Shown here piece after piece: positions 25,104-35,908 of a stretch of DNA of 64,000 nt (the first letter of the stretch is position 1; each line of letters begins with the position of its first letter). A program made the position numbers and the translations under genes. The DNA is from Diphasiastrum complanatum (taxonomy: Eukaryota; Streptophyta; Lycopodiopsida; Lycopodiales; Lycopodiaceae): contig CM055098.1 of assembly GCA_029204225.1 (NCBI GenBank), positions 636,501 to 700,500 on the forward strand, read 5' to 3'. Under the pieces are notes generated by a model, which worked only from the letters and a program-made list of their open reading frames with translations, was not told the DNA's origin and did not search any database.

Positions 25104-26100
25104 ATGAATTGTACCAAAAAATCTAAATTTTTCAAACGTCTGAACAATGTTCAGAAGAAGAGTAAAGAATCTCTTCGCAAATATACACGAAAAGTTAAAA
25201 ATCTTATAGGAAAACTAACCGGTGTATATCTTGTTGATATGCAGATCGAATGGTTTTTGACTAGTTTACCACCAAAGATTGATCGATATTGCAGACAAGG
25301 GGACATGACCTCCTTAGCAGCAGTAATATCTAGTGCAGAAAATTCGAGACCTCAAAACTAGCACGAAAGAGACGCTCAACTAAAAGATCTCGAAAGTCTA
25401 AAACTGTTTCTAGTGATAGCGATGATAATTCAAATTCTGACTCAAGTACCAGTTCTTCAAGCTCGGAATCTGAAAGCAGCAATTCATCAAAATCAGAAGT
25501 TGATAAAGGAGAAAGAAAGAATAAACAACGAACCAAACGAAAGGACGACAAAAAAGTTGTCGAGGATAAGTCGTCAACTTCTAAAGTTGAAAAGCTTTGG
25601 AAGAGTAATATGGCTGACCTTAATAAAAAGTTTAATGACTTGAAAGTGCAGATCTCTGCAGTTGTAGACAAAAGACCAAAAGCATCTTCTTCCAACTCAA
25701 GAATGTGGTGTACAATATGTGGAACTTCTAGACACACTAAGGAGGACTGCACCACTGTGAATGTGAAATATATTGAAGATCCTGCCCAAGAAGTACTTTT
25801 TATTTTTCAGAATGATGCGACTACTAACTATGTTTAGGGTACTGCAGCATCAGCCCAGCAGGACAAACCCAATTTGCACAAGAAGACATAATCCTCCTAA
25901 ATTTGTTGGACCAGCAAAGTCTCAAACTACGACTAAACCAGTTTCGGACAACTATTACAACTGTGGAGAGCCGGGACATTTTTCTCTTGACTGTCCTCAA
26001 CCACGAAAGCCGATTGGTTATGTACCATTATGCTCGAATTGCAGAGAGCCTAGCCACAAGTATCCTAACTGCCCTCAGCCGTAGAAGCCACGGCCCAAAT
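25104..26100 (+). pseudogene. gag: Family-C Gag with zinc knuckles
   Basis: Starts with SKESLRKYTRKVKNLIGKL and WFLTSLPPKIDRYCRQGD, a Gag-type block. After a frame change comes a Ser/Asp/Glu-rich stretch (25380-25500), then MWCTICGTSRHTKEDC, a C2C4H4C knuckle. After another break there are two more knuckle units: one whose first Cys is Tyr (YYNCGEPGHFSLDC) and one complete (CSNCREPSHKYPNC). The minus-strand frame across the Ser-rich part is only its mirror image. Multiple breaks make it non-functional. Confidence 0.5.
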
Positions 26101-26529
26101 ATCAGTATGTAGCAACACCAGCTGTGTTTACGGATTCTCCTCAGCCTCAGATGCTCTACCATGCAGCCTAGCTTCTGAGCCTAAGAAAAATATATATACT
26201 AACTTCATTTTTCTTTTCAGACATACACAAATCTGACGGGTCTAAACCTGCACATAGATTCAGATTTGCATGTCTACGGGCACAAACGTTGTAGTATAAT
26301 CATTCAGCATGTCAGAGGATGACTGCAGGGTCTCGACACTTTGTTGTTTATGAATAAGCACAGCCCAATGGAACAATTAACTCCATTACGAAGCAAGCCA
26401 TGGTGAACAATGTCAGATTTGCAATGCAATACAGTTGCTCAGTTTTCAAGATCCTAAGGCTATAGCCGAATTTAAGGAAGCTAATCTACTTGCAAACCAA
26501 AACTACTCTAAATATGATTGAAAAGCATA

Positions 26530-28423
26530 GACAAGAAACAAGAAACCAAACTAAATAGCATTTTAGAAGTCCAAGAGTCAAGAAACCAACCAGTCTTTTG
26601 ATTCTTAGACATTCCAAGAACATCAAGAACTAGAATGTTGGAGGATATGCAAGACTTATGCCACATTTCTAGCCTATTTAGTTTACTTGAATGCTGGTTC
26701 CTACATTAATCCACAAACAAGAAATGACATCTAATCCACAACTAGGAAAACAAGAAAACTAATCCACTCTAAATCCACAACCACACACAATATGAATGGA
26801 AAGGCGTGATCATAGGGGTATCACTCAAGAAAATCATCATGATCAAGGAGCTCAATGAGTGTATCTAACTCATGGAGGCTTTTTTCATTTCAGCATGGAG
26901 TTGATACAATACACAAAAGCTCCTCTTCACAAAGAGGGAGTCTCTTAAATAAACAAGAGAGCTCCTTAGGTGGCATCCTAGTGGAATTTCCACATTTCAA
27001 AAATTACAAGTGAAATAATGCTCTCCACTAGAGGTCACCATCAAAAGGTGGCTCACCCTACTTTCTTTAAGAGGGGTCTACTTGCATTTATTATATTTGC
27101 CTAGAAATACTAGTTCCTACATGGTCATTCCATCTTTCGGGATTCACCATGAGGATTATACAGTTCTTGCTTGTCATTACTACTAGTATTTCTCGGCTCT
27201 CATACTCGGCTCTCAGTCTTCGTTCGTCTCGGCTTCTCAGAAACTGTTGTGAGTATTTCATGTATACAAATAAATAAGTGGGTCCCACCACTTAAAATAC
27301 TGTTGGCCAAGCCTTGCCTAGTGGGTCCCGCCGCAGTATAGTAGAATAATAAGTGCAAGGCACTGGCATCCTGTGTGTATCAGCCCAGCCTCCTCCAATG
27401 AGCACAAGTAGCAAGTTGTAATTCCTAGGAATAAAAGACTAGGGGCTTAAAACTCTAAAATGACATTAGAGGCCCTAAGTCAAGTTGCAAATAAAAAAGC
27501 TAAAAGGGCCCAACTTAAAACTCACATGAATCATGTGAGTGCCTTTGTGTTTTCCTAGCACCATTAGAGTTAAGTTGTGTTTCTTTGAAAGGCTTGGATT
27601 CTTTTTCAGAATCAGCCTTTTGTAGAGGGATGCATCAAGATCCATTGATATTTTTGATATATTCTTGGTATCCATTGATCTTCTGCATTTTTTTCATTGC
27701 AAATATTGATTGCATCAATGGTTCCTCTTGGTCTTTAATTATGTGTAACCATTAGTTCAAAATATGTGTTTGCAACCTGAGAACGGAGAGAATGAAGAGA
27801 ATGAGAGGTAAATCTATGAATGACGATCCAAAATGTCTACGGAAGCTAACAACATAGAGAACAAAGAGAATGAGAGGTATAACTAAGAATGACAAGAACT
27901 TCTTAAACTACAAGGATTAGTTAACTACAGTTTAAGAAATGTCAAATCAACCTCAAGTGTACAAAGGCGGACATTAAAAGAGTATTCAGACAGTAACTGT
28001 GGTCCAATCACAATCGTTTGTTCTACCCAGCAGGATATTTGAAGATCACGAGAATTTGGCCATGAAAGTTAAAAATAATTTTCGTCCGTCAACCACTGTT
28101 ACAGTTTGTCATAGATGGACACCATCGATTGGGACACATAAGCGTTGAAAGCTTGCAAAGTAAAAAAAAAAACATCTTGACAAAGGGCCCATTTTGAGTT
28201 CTAATATCCCCTAATGCATACATGCAAACATGTGATATAGTAATACATTGCTCTCGTCGTAATGCATACTTACATCGTGTACATGGGCATGGTATTCTCT
28301 GATATAGCTAGGCCTCTGATCCAATCTGTGATGTTCCAGCCTCAGCATCTTGTAAATTACTAGCATGCATCATTAATTAAGCAATTAATAGACCCCTAAA
28401 TGAGAGTACACTTGTTGGAAATT
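26530..28423. other. Unassigned, partly LTR-like sequence
   Basis: No coding motif. The stretch 27440-27560 has short words in the order found in gypsy LTRs here (TGACATTAGAGGCCC, AAGTCAAGTT, CATGTGAGTG), so old LTR material is likely in 26820-27560. The rest shows nothing recognisable. Confidence 0.5.
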
Positions 28424-28870
28424 CAGATCTACCATTATTTCTGAGCTACACAAGCAAAACTCTAAAAAAACATCACAAATTGGCTATCAAGGACATCATT
28501 CCTAGAAACTTGGAGAAAGTCAACAAAGATGAATCTTAATGGCATGCAAGTGAAAAAACTAAAAAGAGAGATTTGATCGATCCACTACCAAAGATCCAAT
28601 GAAAAGCTTCATAACTCCAAGCTCTCTGATCTTTGTAAGCTTTGCTCTGATACCACTGAAGTGAAAGCTCCTCAAGATTCTGCTTACAAGACAAACACAA
28701 AGAGAACATCATGGAGCAAAACCATCCAACCAATGAGAAGCCACCAATCAATCTCTAGTAGCCTCACCCTTGAGCCACATGATAGGAGACAAGTGTAGAG
28801 AGGGCGAGTTCCTACAAGGATATATGGACCCTAGCAACATCTGTGCATGTGCCCAAGGAAGTTAGAAATA
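28424..28870 (-). repeat. Copia-type LTR end plus primer site, copy A
   Basis: Minus strand: LTR sequence (28870-28657), then TGGTATCAGAGC (28655-28644, a perfect Met primer site), then a leader. A related copy lies at 59890-60300. No Gag or Pol follows. Confidence 0.5.
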
Positions 28871-30801
28871 TTCCAAAAATACTTTTCGTTACTATTGATA
28901 ATCTACACATGCATATAGACATCCTAACCCATGCGCTAGCTCTACTAATGTGTCTGGGCCTTCACAAGGTTTTTAATTACATTTATGGCCCAATCTAGAA
29001 TAAGATATGTAACTAACAATCTTGCGTACTGGATTGGAGGGTAGGTATCGATTTACATCTTGTCATGACTTTTCACAGGTAATATCATTCCCATGAGATA
29101 GTTTTAGCAATCTTTCAAGCATGCATTCATGTACAAGAGCAAAAACACAACTCATACAATCCCAACCGAGTTAGCACTATCTCCATCATTCTAACAATAG
29201 ATTTTATCACTACCTCCACATTAACACTACTTACAAAAGCTTTTAATACTACACAAGCATCGAATCCATGTTAAACACCACTCATAATCACAAAGAAGCA
29301 AGGGAGACATCACGCATCTACACTATGCTCTTGAATCATGGATTAACATTACTCAAAACCACAAAACAAAGCATGAAAATCCAACGAAACCAAAAGCATG
29401 CTCTGTCTGAGTATCTTGGGGATTCGTCGAAATCAACCAACATCATCCCACCCCTAATGTGTTGCAGGACCCACTGCAACTCATATTGGACGATGTCGCT
29501 CCGTTTTTGCATTGGCGTCTTCAATCAGCACTTGGAAAAGCATAGATCCTCATTCGCTTGCATAAAACCAAGTGTTTATTGTCGCCAGTCTTTATTACAA
29601 AAATTGTTTTTTCACAAATTGCTGCAATTGGATCAAAATGTCTTATCATTGCAGGTGGTTGACATTCTCAAAATTTTGGAGAGCTCCCAGCAGCTTCACA
29701 ACTTGCATGCTCGAGTGCTTCCTCATGTCCTTTTTATCACTTGTATCGGCCATTGACGGTTTCATCTCTGGTTTCTTGGCAGATACTAACTTCTGGGAGG
29801 ACTGTATCCTTCATTTTCTTCTGGGTGTCTCCGTGGTTCTTCTTGCAGTTGAAGTTCCAGTCTCAAGGAAAACCTTCGATCTGCAGATTGCACAAACTTC
29901 GATTATCAGTCTCAAGGGAATAGACTCACTCATCAAAAATTTGGTGGTAGAAACAGTTTCGGGTAGACAGTTTGGTAACGGTAAGGAAACATGATGAAGG
30001 CCTGGTGGAAGGGTGAAGGCACTGATAGTTCTACAGTTGCAGCCTTGGACCCTTGCAATGTCGAGCTTTGACCACCACTTGCTGGGTGAGAAGCTCACTT
30101 TATTTGCAAGTTCACGGTGGTCTTCATCTTTCTTTTTTCATACAGCTCTTTCTTTTGATCCATTACTTTTGGATCTCTTTGGGTTTCATACGAGGGGATT
30201 CAACTATCATTGCTCTAGAGAGTTTCTTTTGATCAAGGTTGATCTGACTCATCTGTTGCTTAAGATTTGTCCTTTCCTCCTCAGCTTCTTTGCTTAGTTT
30301 CAAAGGTCTTCTAGCTACTTCGCCTGCTTTTGTAGGTCTTCTTTCGGCTGATCATCCATTGTAGGTGGCAGTTAGTCTCCGCAAGACACTTGCAATGATC
30401 CATAAGCTGCATCGGTAAGACTATCAAAACTGGGAATTTCCTAGAAGAACAATGAACTAATAATAAACAGACAAGTGGGGAAAGGTGGTGGTGACAATGG
30501 TAGATGGTGTGAACGATAGGCATGAGAATGGGCGCATAAATATGGCAAGAGATCGGTTGATGGAGACTGATTTTCCAATGCTTGTGTTTCCCTTTCCGAA
30601 TGATCTTCGTCATGACTGGAATACTTCTTCTGATTGAGTCACTTTGGATTGTCCATCTGTCTTCTTTAGCCTTTTCTTTTTCATTTTTGACTTGTGACCT
30701 TGGTTGTCGATCTTGCTGATATTGTTGTTGGCAGCGTAATTGCTCTAGTGGATCCAAGCAGATCCACTCTCTCCCCCCCCCAAATCTGTTGGTGGGAATA
30801 C
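28871..30801. other. Unassigned region with weak coiled-coil potential
   Basis: Short frames on both strands, the longest about 160 codons (29268-29756 plus; 30757-30311 minus). On the minus strand around 30757-30240 there are Gln/Lys/Glu-rich pieces (QQQYQQDRQPRSQ, then EEERTNLKQQMSQINL) that could be a decayed coiled coil. No family recognised and no plant exon structure evident. A poly-C run lies at 30772-30781. Confidence 0.5.
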
Positions 30802-31622
30802 TGTGGGGTCGAAGATCTCTCGTAGTATAGCCCTTCCGCTTGTCAACAAAGGTTAGATCACTGGGTAGGTGCCTAACTATGCATAGATGCTACTTTTAGT
30901 TAAATTCCTACTTTCTCTCTTAACTCTTCTCACCACTATGCTACTCCTCTTTAACTCTACTCCTCTACACTAACATTCATCATAGTTTGGGTGAAGGGAA
31001 GAGATAGAAAAGAAGAGGTTGAGAAGAGAAGAGAGAAAGAGAGAGAGATAGAGAGTGAGGGCAGAGGTTAGCTCAAATGCTCCTTATGCTTGCTAATGGA
31101 AAAGCATTCACTATGACAAACAATAAACATGGAAATAGAAAACAATGGAAAACACAATCAAGAGCATTAGCAAGTAGTGAATAGCAAATGAGGATGTTTC
31201 TCTTCCAAAAATGGTAGAGTTTCCTCCTTCTCATTAAGTATGGAAATAGTATACAAATGGTGTCTTTTTATAAAATGGGGAAGGCCCTTGCCCCTCAATC
31301 TTATTGGCTAATATTTACAATGATCCTAACCATTCATCTTGGACCCAACTTGATCCAAGGGTCCACAAAAAGTACATTAGAAATCACAAGATTCATGTGA
31401 GTCCCAATTTGGACCCAACTCTAAAAAGTGATCTCTAAGTTTAAAATTGACATTGGGCCTCTAGTTTTATTTTAACTACAAGGCCCAAGTCAAGTTTATT
31501 TTATTCACAACTTCAATTGCGTGCTCATTGGGCCATGGGCTTATACACGCAGGATGTCATGCCCTCGCAACACATTTTATTAAAGGATTTTATTTATTTA
31601 CACTTTGTTGGGAATACCCCCA
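30802..31622 (-). repeat. Gypsy-2 3' LTR (about 821 bp)
   Basis: Nearly identical to 43237-44895 once the 833-bp insert and one copy of its 5-bp target duplication are removed. Minus-strand ends read TGGGGGTATTCCC...CCCCACA. Edges are good to within about 10 bp. Confidence 0.5.
31265..31275 (-). promoter_or_regulatory. Gypsy-2 LTR TATA box (3' copy)
   Basis: Minus-strand TTTTATAAAAA, preserved in the 5' LTR copy at 44538-44548; probably the element's main promoter. Confidence 0.5.
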
Positions 31623-31643
31623 ATAGGACCCTAGGCCTGAAGT

Positions 31644-31663
31644 AGTGCCGATCCCTCGGCACT
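31644..31663. other. 8-bp stem hairpin next to the 3' LTR
   Basis: AGTGCCGA, TCCC loop, TCGGCACT: a perfect inverted repeat about 20 bp inside the element from the 3' LTR. It could form an RNA stem near the polypurine tract or be a chance feature. Confidence 0.5.
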
Positions 31664-31840
31664 CTGCCGGTTTAGTAGAGCATTCTCTTGGACCGCCTCT
31701 GGTGGATGAGATATCTCGTAACGTCTTCTATGAAGTTGAGACGGTCCAGTTTCTTCGAGTCCTTTGGCGTGTGGAAGGACTTGTGAACTCCTGTCAACCA
31801 TTCCTGATCCACCCATGCTTAGAATCGTTTCGTCCAGGGA

Positions 31841-32350
31841 TCACCAAGGAATGCAGCTCGATAATATACGCGAGCGACTGGCAGCTAGATCAAAGAATAT
31901 GGAGGGAAGAAAATCATCCCATTTTGTTTCAATCCCCATTAAATATTCCAAGTCCCGGACATAAGTGGCTGCCGCGCGGACTGTGGGATCGGGGCAATTG
32001 ATGTAGTGGTTGGCGAATGCGGAGAGAGCCCTTCTGGCATCTACATCCATTGTCCGCCCATATTTGGATTTGATGATTGGTCAGTTGAAATTGTTGAGTG
32101 TGATCTGGTCCAGAGGAGTGCCACATTCCGCCCATTTGGATCTTCTTGGACATGGCAGGAAATGCGCGTTCACCCGTAACTGTCGCGGACTCATCACGTA
32201 AGTCCTGATGGCCACAGGGTCTCTCTCAAATAACTGTTGTCGCCACTCCGGTTGTGGTTGGAGGGCGGGTAAGGCCTGCAGTTCTTTTTCCTTGATGGTC
32301 TAAGCTGAGAATGATAACTGCCAGCCGCCTCTTGATGACTCATGGGATAT
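31841..32350 (-). pseudogene. Gypsy-2 accessory frame, C-terminal conserved domain
   Basis: Last part of the accessory frame, now in two overlapping frames after a shift near 32300. Motifs in order: EKELQALPALQPQPEWRQQL, VMSPRQLRVNAHFL, KWAECGTPLDQIT, PIIKSKYGRTMDVDARRAL, NCPDPTVRAAATYV and ETKWDDFLPSIFFDL. One Trp codon is now TGA or TAG before PIIKSKYG (Gypsy-1 has NWPII). Homologous to Gypsy-1 at 9048-8434. No catalytic signature is seen; the Trp/Asp-rich pattern suggests a folded binding domain. Function unknown. Confidence 0.5.
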
Positions 32351-32351
32351 T

Positions 32352-32637
32352 TTAATAAAAACTCATTGATGTTCTCCTCCACGGATTTCGGTCTTCGGAA
32401 GGCCCGGCTGGCAGATATCGTTCATGACTCTCTCGATGATACTGTTGGGCCCTGGCTGGTGGTTGAGCCTTGGCTCTGGTTGCGCGTCTCAGCGGCCGCA
32501 TCTGTCTGCCCTTGGTCCTGGCCTTCGGACCCTTGATCTGGTTGAAATCCCCTTGCTGTCTGCTGACTCTGGTCTTGGCTGGTACTAGCCTGTGCAGCGT
32601 CAAAATTTGGTGGCAGTGGAGTTACCACGGGGAAGGG
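32352..32637 (-). pseudogene. Gypsy-2 accessory frame, Gln/Ser-rich linker
   Basis: In the same frame as the coiled coil, after an in-frame TAG at 32640-32638. Composition is Gln, Ser, Thr, Gly and Asp (for example TSQDQSQQTARGFQPDQGSE). Likely a disordered hinge between the coiled coil and the C-terminal domain. It ends at a TGA near 32420 that looks like a decayed CGA codon; the frame continues beyond it (FRRPKSVEENINEFLLKY). Confidence 0.5.
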
Positions 32638-33846
32638 CTAGGCCTTCATTTCCATGTATTTCTGGCATACCTTGAGGGCTTGCTTGGCCTGGGCGAGCTC
32701 TTGCGTTGCGCTTGCTCGATACTTATTGAACTCTGCCTGGTAGTTGTTCAGGGTTTGGCTATAAATCTGCACCTGATGTCGTAGAAGATTCATCTCTGAT
32801 TGGGAAAGCGACCTTGTATCCGGTGCAGATTGAGCTAACCAGACGAGCTTCTCATCTTGTAAGGCTTTAACCTCCGTCCCCAGGCGCGTGTTCTCTGCTT
32901 CCAAAAGTGTAAGTTGCGCCTAGATGGGAGCAAGCCATTGGGATGCTTCAGTTTGAAGCTCCTGCACCTTTGTGGAGGCCTTCGTCAATGCTTTGGAGAG
33001 GCTTTGAATATATTTATTTAGGCCCTCCTCCTTCTGCTGCAACTTGGCAATCTCATGGTGCCCTGCTTGTTTGTGTTGCTGAGCTAGAATCAGCTCCTGC
33101 TGCAACTTGGTAAGGTCTGCTTGCAACTGTGTATTATTTGTTGCCAACTGTAGTACCCTGCTTTCCAAAACAGCTTTGGCTGCTTCCGCATCCAAGATGT
33201 ATTTTCCTAGGGTTTGGTATGTCGTCGTTAGATCCGTGGGAGCAACTGGTACACTGGCACTGGCAGGGGCTTGTGTTTTATCGGCCCCGACGACTTGTGG
33301 AATTCCATCGTCATTGTCCTCGATCAGGTTTTCATTTATCCTGATGCCATCTGGGGCGGTAGGGTCAGTCCGATTTGGTGATGCTACAAAAACTGTTTGT
33401 ACAAATGCGTCATCGGGCAACGGTTGGCTGCCCTCGGCAACCTTTGGCAAAGCGGGTGGGGTGTGAGAAACAACTGTGGAAACAGGGATGATGACGGTTT
33501 GTCCGAACGAGAGGATGGAAGGAACAGTGGGGAACTGAAGGGTGGTGTGGAGTATGGAAGAAGGTGAGGATGGAGCGAAAAGTGTCTGGCGTGGAGGTGA
33601 AAAATTGATAACTTGCATCCATGTCAGAGTGTCGAGGGACAGTTGCGAATCAGAAGGGTTGAATGTGAGAGGAACAACGGTGATGGCAGGAGTAATGGAG
33701 GATGCGATGGTCATGGATGGAGCAGCGAACACTGGAAGAGAAGTAGGAGTAGTATCAACAGAAGAAACGGGGATGGAGACAGAAATAGATGTGGATGGAA
33801 TAGGAAGAGAGGTAGCGACAACAGAAATTGGAGTGGGGGGTTGCAC
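32638..33846 (-). pseudogene. Gypsy-2 accessory frame, Pro/Thr-rich stalk and coiled coil
   Basis: From 33846 to about 33260 the product is Pro/Ser/Thr/Val-rich (TPISVVATSLPIPSTSISV). From about 33230 it becomes a long heptad coiled coil (AEAAKAVLESRVLQLATNN, LQADLTKLQQELILAQQHK, YIQSLSKALTKASTKVQEL). An in-frame TAG at 32922-32920 interrupts it, then the same frame and coiled coil resume (LTLLEAENTRLGTEVKALQ to KQALKVCQKYMEMKA). The total coiled coil is about 190 residues. Stalk plus coiled coil implies an oligomeric, extended protein. Confidence 0.5.
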
Positions 33847-33878
33847 AGAAGACGAAGTGGCGGTGGTTGATGGAGTGG

Positions 33879-34853
33879 TTAGTGTGGCAGTGGAGACACG
33901 TCTTCGGGTGACAGGTGGAGATTGGATGTAGAGGCAGTGCCACGCATTCGTTTGCTGGCCGTTGTGTTAATGACTGCAGGTTGGGAAGAGGTAGATGCTT
34001 GAGATGGTGGGTAAAGGTTAGTATGTGGCACAAGGGTAGATAGGAGGGATGAGCGTTGGAAACCGCGCACTTTCACCTCGAGAAGTGCGCAGACAAAGTT
34101 ACACAACAGGGAGCCTGCTGCAATTCGCTCACGGTTGTTGGGTTTGATGGAGTTTGTTAGTTCTCTAATAAGGAAGCTATGCCAGTCATATGATACAACG
34201 GAGGGGTTAGGGAATTCCACTATCTGACTCAGTAGCGTAGACTGGATTCTGTCCTTGCGAAATGTTGAAATAACCAGAAAGTTATTCAACAGATGCGCAG
34301 CTATCTGGATGACGGGTTCTGTGATAGCTTCTATCAGGTAACCATTGTTAGTCTGGATGAGAATTTTTGGTGTTGTTTGGGTGACAAATGGCTTGATCAG
34401 AGCTTTGGCGTGGCGATGGGAGATGGATTGACGATCACCGGACATAATGCCAATGGTAATCATCGAGTCGGCGTTAATCCTGACCTTGTATGTGGTACCT
34501 TGGTACAGGAAGTGGAAACGAGGTTTGTCCTCGTCCCAGGTGGCATAAGCGTGAAGGGCGAGGCCCATATTAATCTCAGAATGGAAGAGCGCCGAGTAAA
34601 AACCCATTGCTTCAAGGAGGGGCCCGGTTGTCTGCAGCCATGGTTGGATCAAAGTGTTAGAGGGTAGAGGCCATATCTGCATGGCCTCGGGGATGTCACG
34701 CTGGATCACCTGTTTGGCGTCCGAGTCTCCAGAGGATGAGGAAACCATGTTAGCAATGATGATTAGTGGTCGAAAAAAGTCAAAAAAGTAGAAAACGGTG
34801 GAAAATGAAAAGAAACAGTAGAGAAAATGAGAATAATGAGTGTTGGATGACAA
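33879..34853 (-). pseudogene. Gypsy-2 accessory frame, N-terminal domain
   Basis: Up to 324 codons. The first ATG (34853) would add a hydrophobic, Phe-rich segment (LYCFFSFSTVFYFFDFF); the ATG at 34748 (MVSSSSGDSDAK) is the more likely start. A globular region follows: MQIWPLPSNTLIQPWLQTTG, GLALHAYATWDEDKPRFHFL, YKVRINADSMITIGIMSGDR and IAAGSLLCNFVCALLEVKVR. A frameshift near 33900 joins it to the Pro/Thr-rich stalk. Position after integrase and sense orientation match the env-like third frame of plant Athila-type elements, but no cleavage site or clear C-terminal membrane anchor is seen. I do not recognise the family. Confidence 0.5.
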
Positions 34854-34997
34854 TGATTGTAGTTCAGAGCGCAGATCGGTGTATGAGCAGATGACAACTG
34901 GTAGGAAGTTTGGTTGAAAACAGAAAACTTGGTATTTTTAGTGGAAATTTCGGCAGAGCTTCGCTAGCAAAGGTGACAACTGACTTGAATTCAGCCC

Positions 34998-35004
34998 TTA
35001 TATA
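34998..35004 (-). promoter_or_regulatory. Candidate internal TATA box upstream of accessory frame
   Basis: Minus-strand CGCTATATAAGGGC. It lies about 250 bp upstream of the ATG at 34748 and about 110 bp downstream of the motif cluster 35111-35403, a spacing that suits a promoter. Confidence 0.5.
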
Positions 35005-35110
35005 GCGGAATTTAGAGTGCGTATTAGGTGAAATTCACTTTCCCTTGTTCAGTTCCACCCAAATTTCGGCAGACACCTTCTTCACAAAATTCTAAGACCT
35101 CAGGGAAGTC

Positions 35111-35403
35111 TACGAGAGTTCAGAAGGTGATTTGACTACTATGCGAAGGTTCTGCGAGGGTTCAGGCTATCTGCGAGGGTTCAACTCTTGCAGGAAGTGA
35201 TCTCTCTCACAACTTGTTTCTGTGATTGGATTTTCAAGATTAGACCATGTAGACAGACTAATTTCACTGCTTTGATTCCATTTAAGCACGTTGCGAGAGT
35301 TGGTAAGTTGATCTTGATGCTTTGCGAGGGTTCTGAAAATTCTGCTTATGAGAACTCTTTCATACACTAAAAGATGATGATTCCTCCATCGGGAACTCTC
35401 GTA
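35111..35403. repeat. Motif cluster 2: TGCGAGRGTT, about 8 copies
   Basis: Copies of TGCGAGRGTT and close variants at 35111, 35142, 35153, 35172, 35292 and 35323, with reverse-orientation copies at 35183 and 35394. All sit in the non-coding stretch between integrase and the accessory frame. Confidence 0.5.
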
Positions 35404-35908
35404 GAGATTTTCATGGATGCATCTAGGTCAGATCTGGTGACTGTCCAATTTTCAAGAGCTATCTCCCAGGAAATCTCAAAAAATCATGAAAAAAGTGCTC
35501 CTTCAGAGTGTTTTTTGATGAGATCTCGAGATTTTTTGATTTTTAAATTTTGTAAACTGGTAATCAGCTTCATCCAGGCTTGATCTGACTGTTGGTAGTG
35601 CTTTGGAAGTTCTGATGGATTCTTGATAGTAGATCCCTCAGTCAATCTGATGATCTGCTTCCTTTTTTACCCTATCAAGATCTGGATCCTCCTTGGATTC
35701 TGATGGATTTTTTCGATCTTGCCAGATTTGGCTGAATCTTGATGGATTTAGCTCGATTTGGCTTGATCTCCTTAGATCTAGCGATGATGGCTGAGTAGAT
35801 TAGCTTTCTGTAACGTGCCACCCCCAATCTGGATCTGTCTTATTGTGGTGGCCAGTACTTGTGAAACCGGCTACCGTTGATGGGTGTGTCAAAGGGCATC
35901 CCATCAAG
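35404..35908. other. Non-coding spacer after integrase
   Basis: Between the integrase frame and motif cluster 2. Rich in GATCTGAT/GATGGATT-like words (35590-35790). No reading frame of note. Confidence 0.5.

Larger units (their letters stand above)
24040..26530 (+). mobile_element. Family-C LTR retrotransposon, 5' part
   Basis: An LTR (24040 to about 24765), a leader matching the second copy at 45980-45800 in reverse (TTGTTGAGGACTTCTGTCTAGAA), then a Gag-like region to about 26100. No RT or integrase follows before recognisable sequence ends near 26530. Whether family C is copia or gypsy cannot be told from Gag alone. Confidence 0.5.

Noticed and set aside
25330-25755. Minus-strand Leu/Ser-rich frame of 141 codons
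   Set aside because: Mirror of the Ser/Asp/Glu-rich part of the family-C Gag, which reads sensibly on the plus strand and leads into zinc knuckles.
29268-29994. Two overlapping plus-strand frames of 140-160 codons
   Set aside because: No recognisable domain, overlapping in different frames, low coding character; left as unassigned sequence.
33107-33931. Plus-strand frames of 70-130 codons opposite the Gypsy-2 accessory frame
   Set aside because: They are antisense mirrors of the Pro/Thr-rich and coiled-coil coding; no independent motif or start context.
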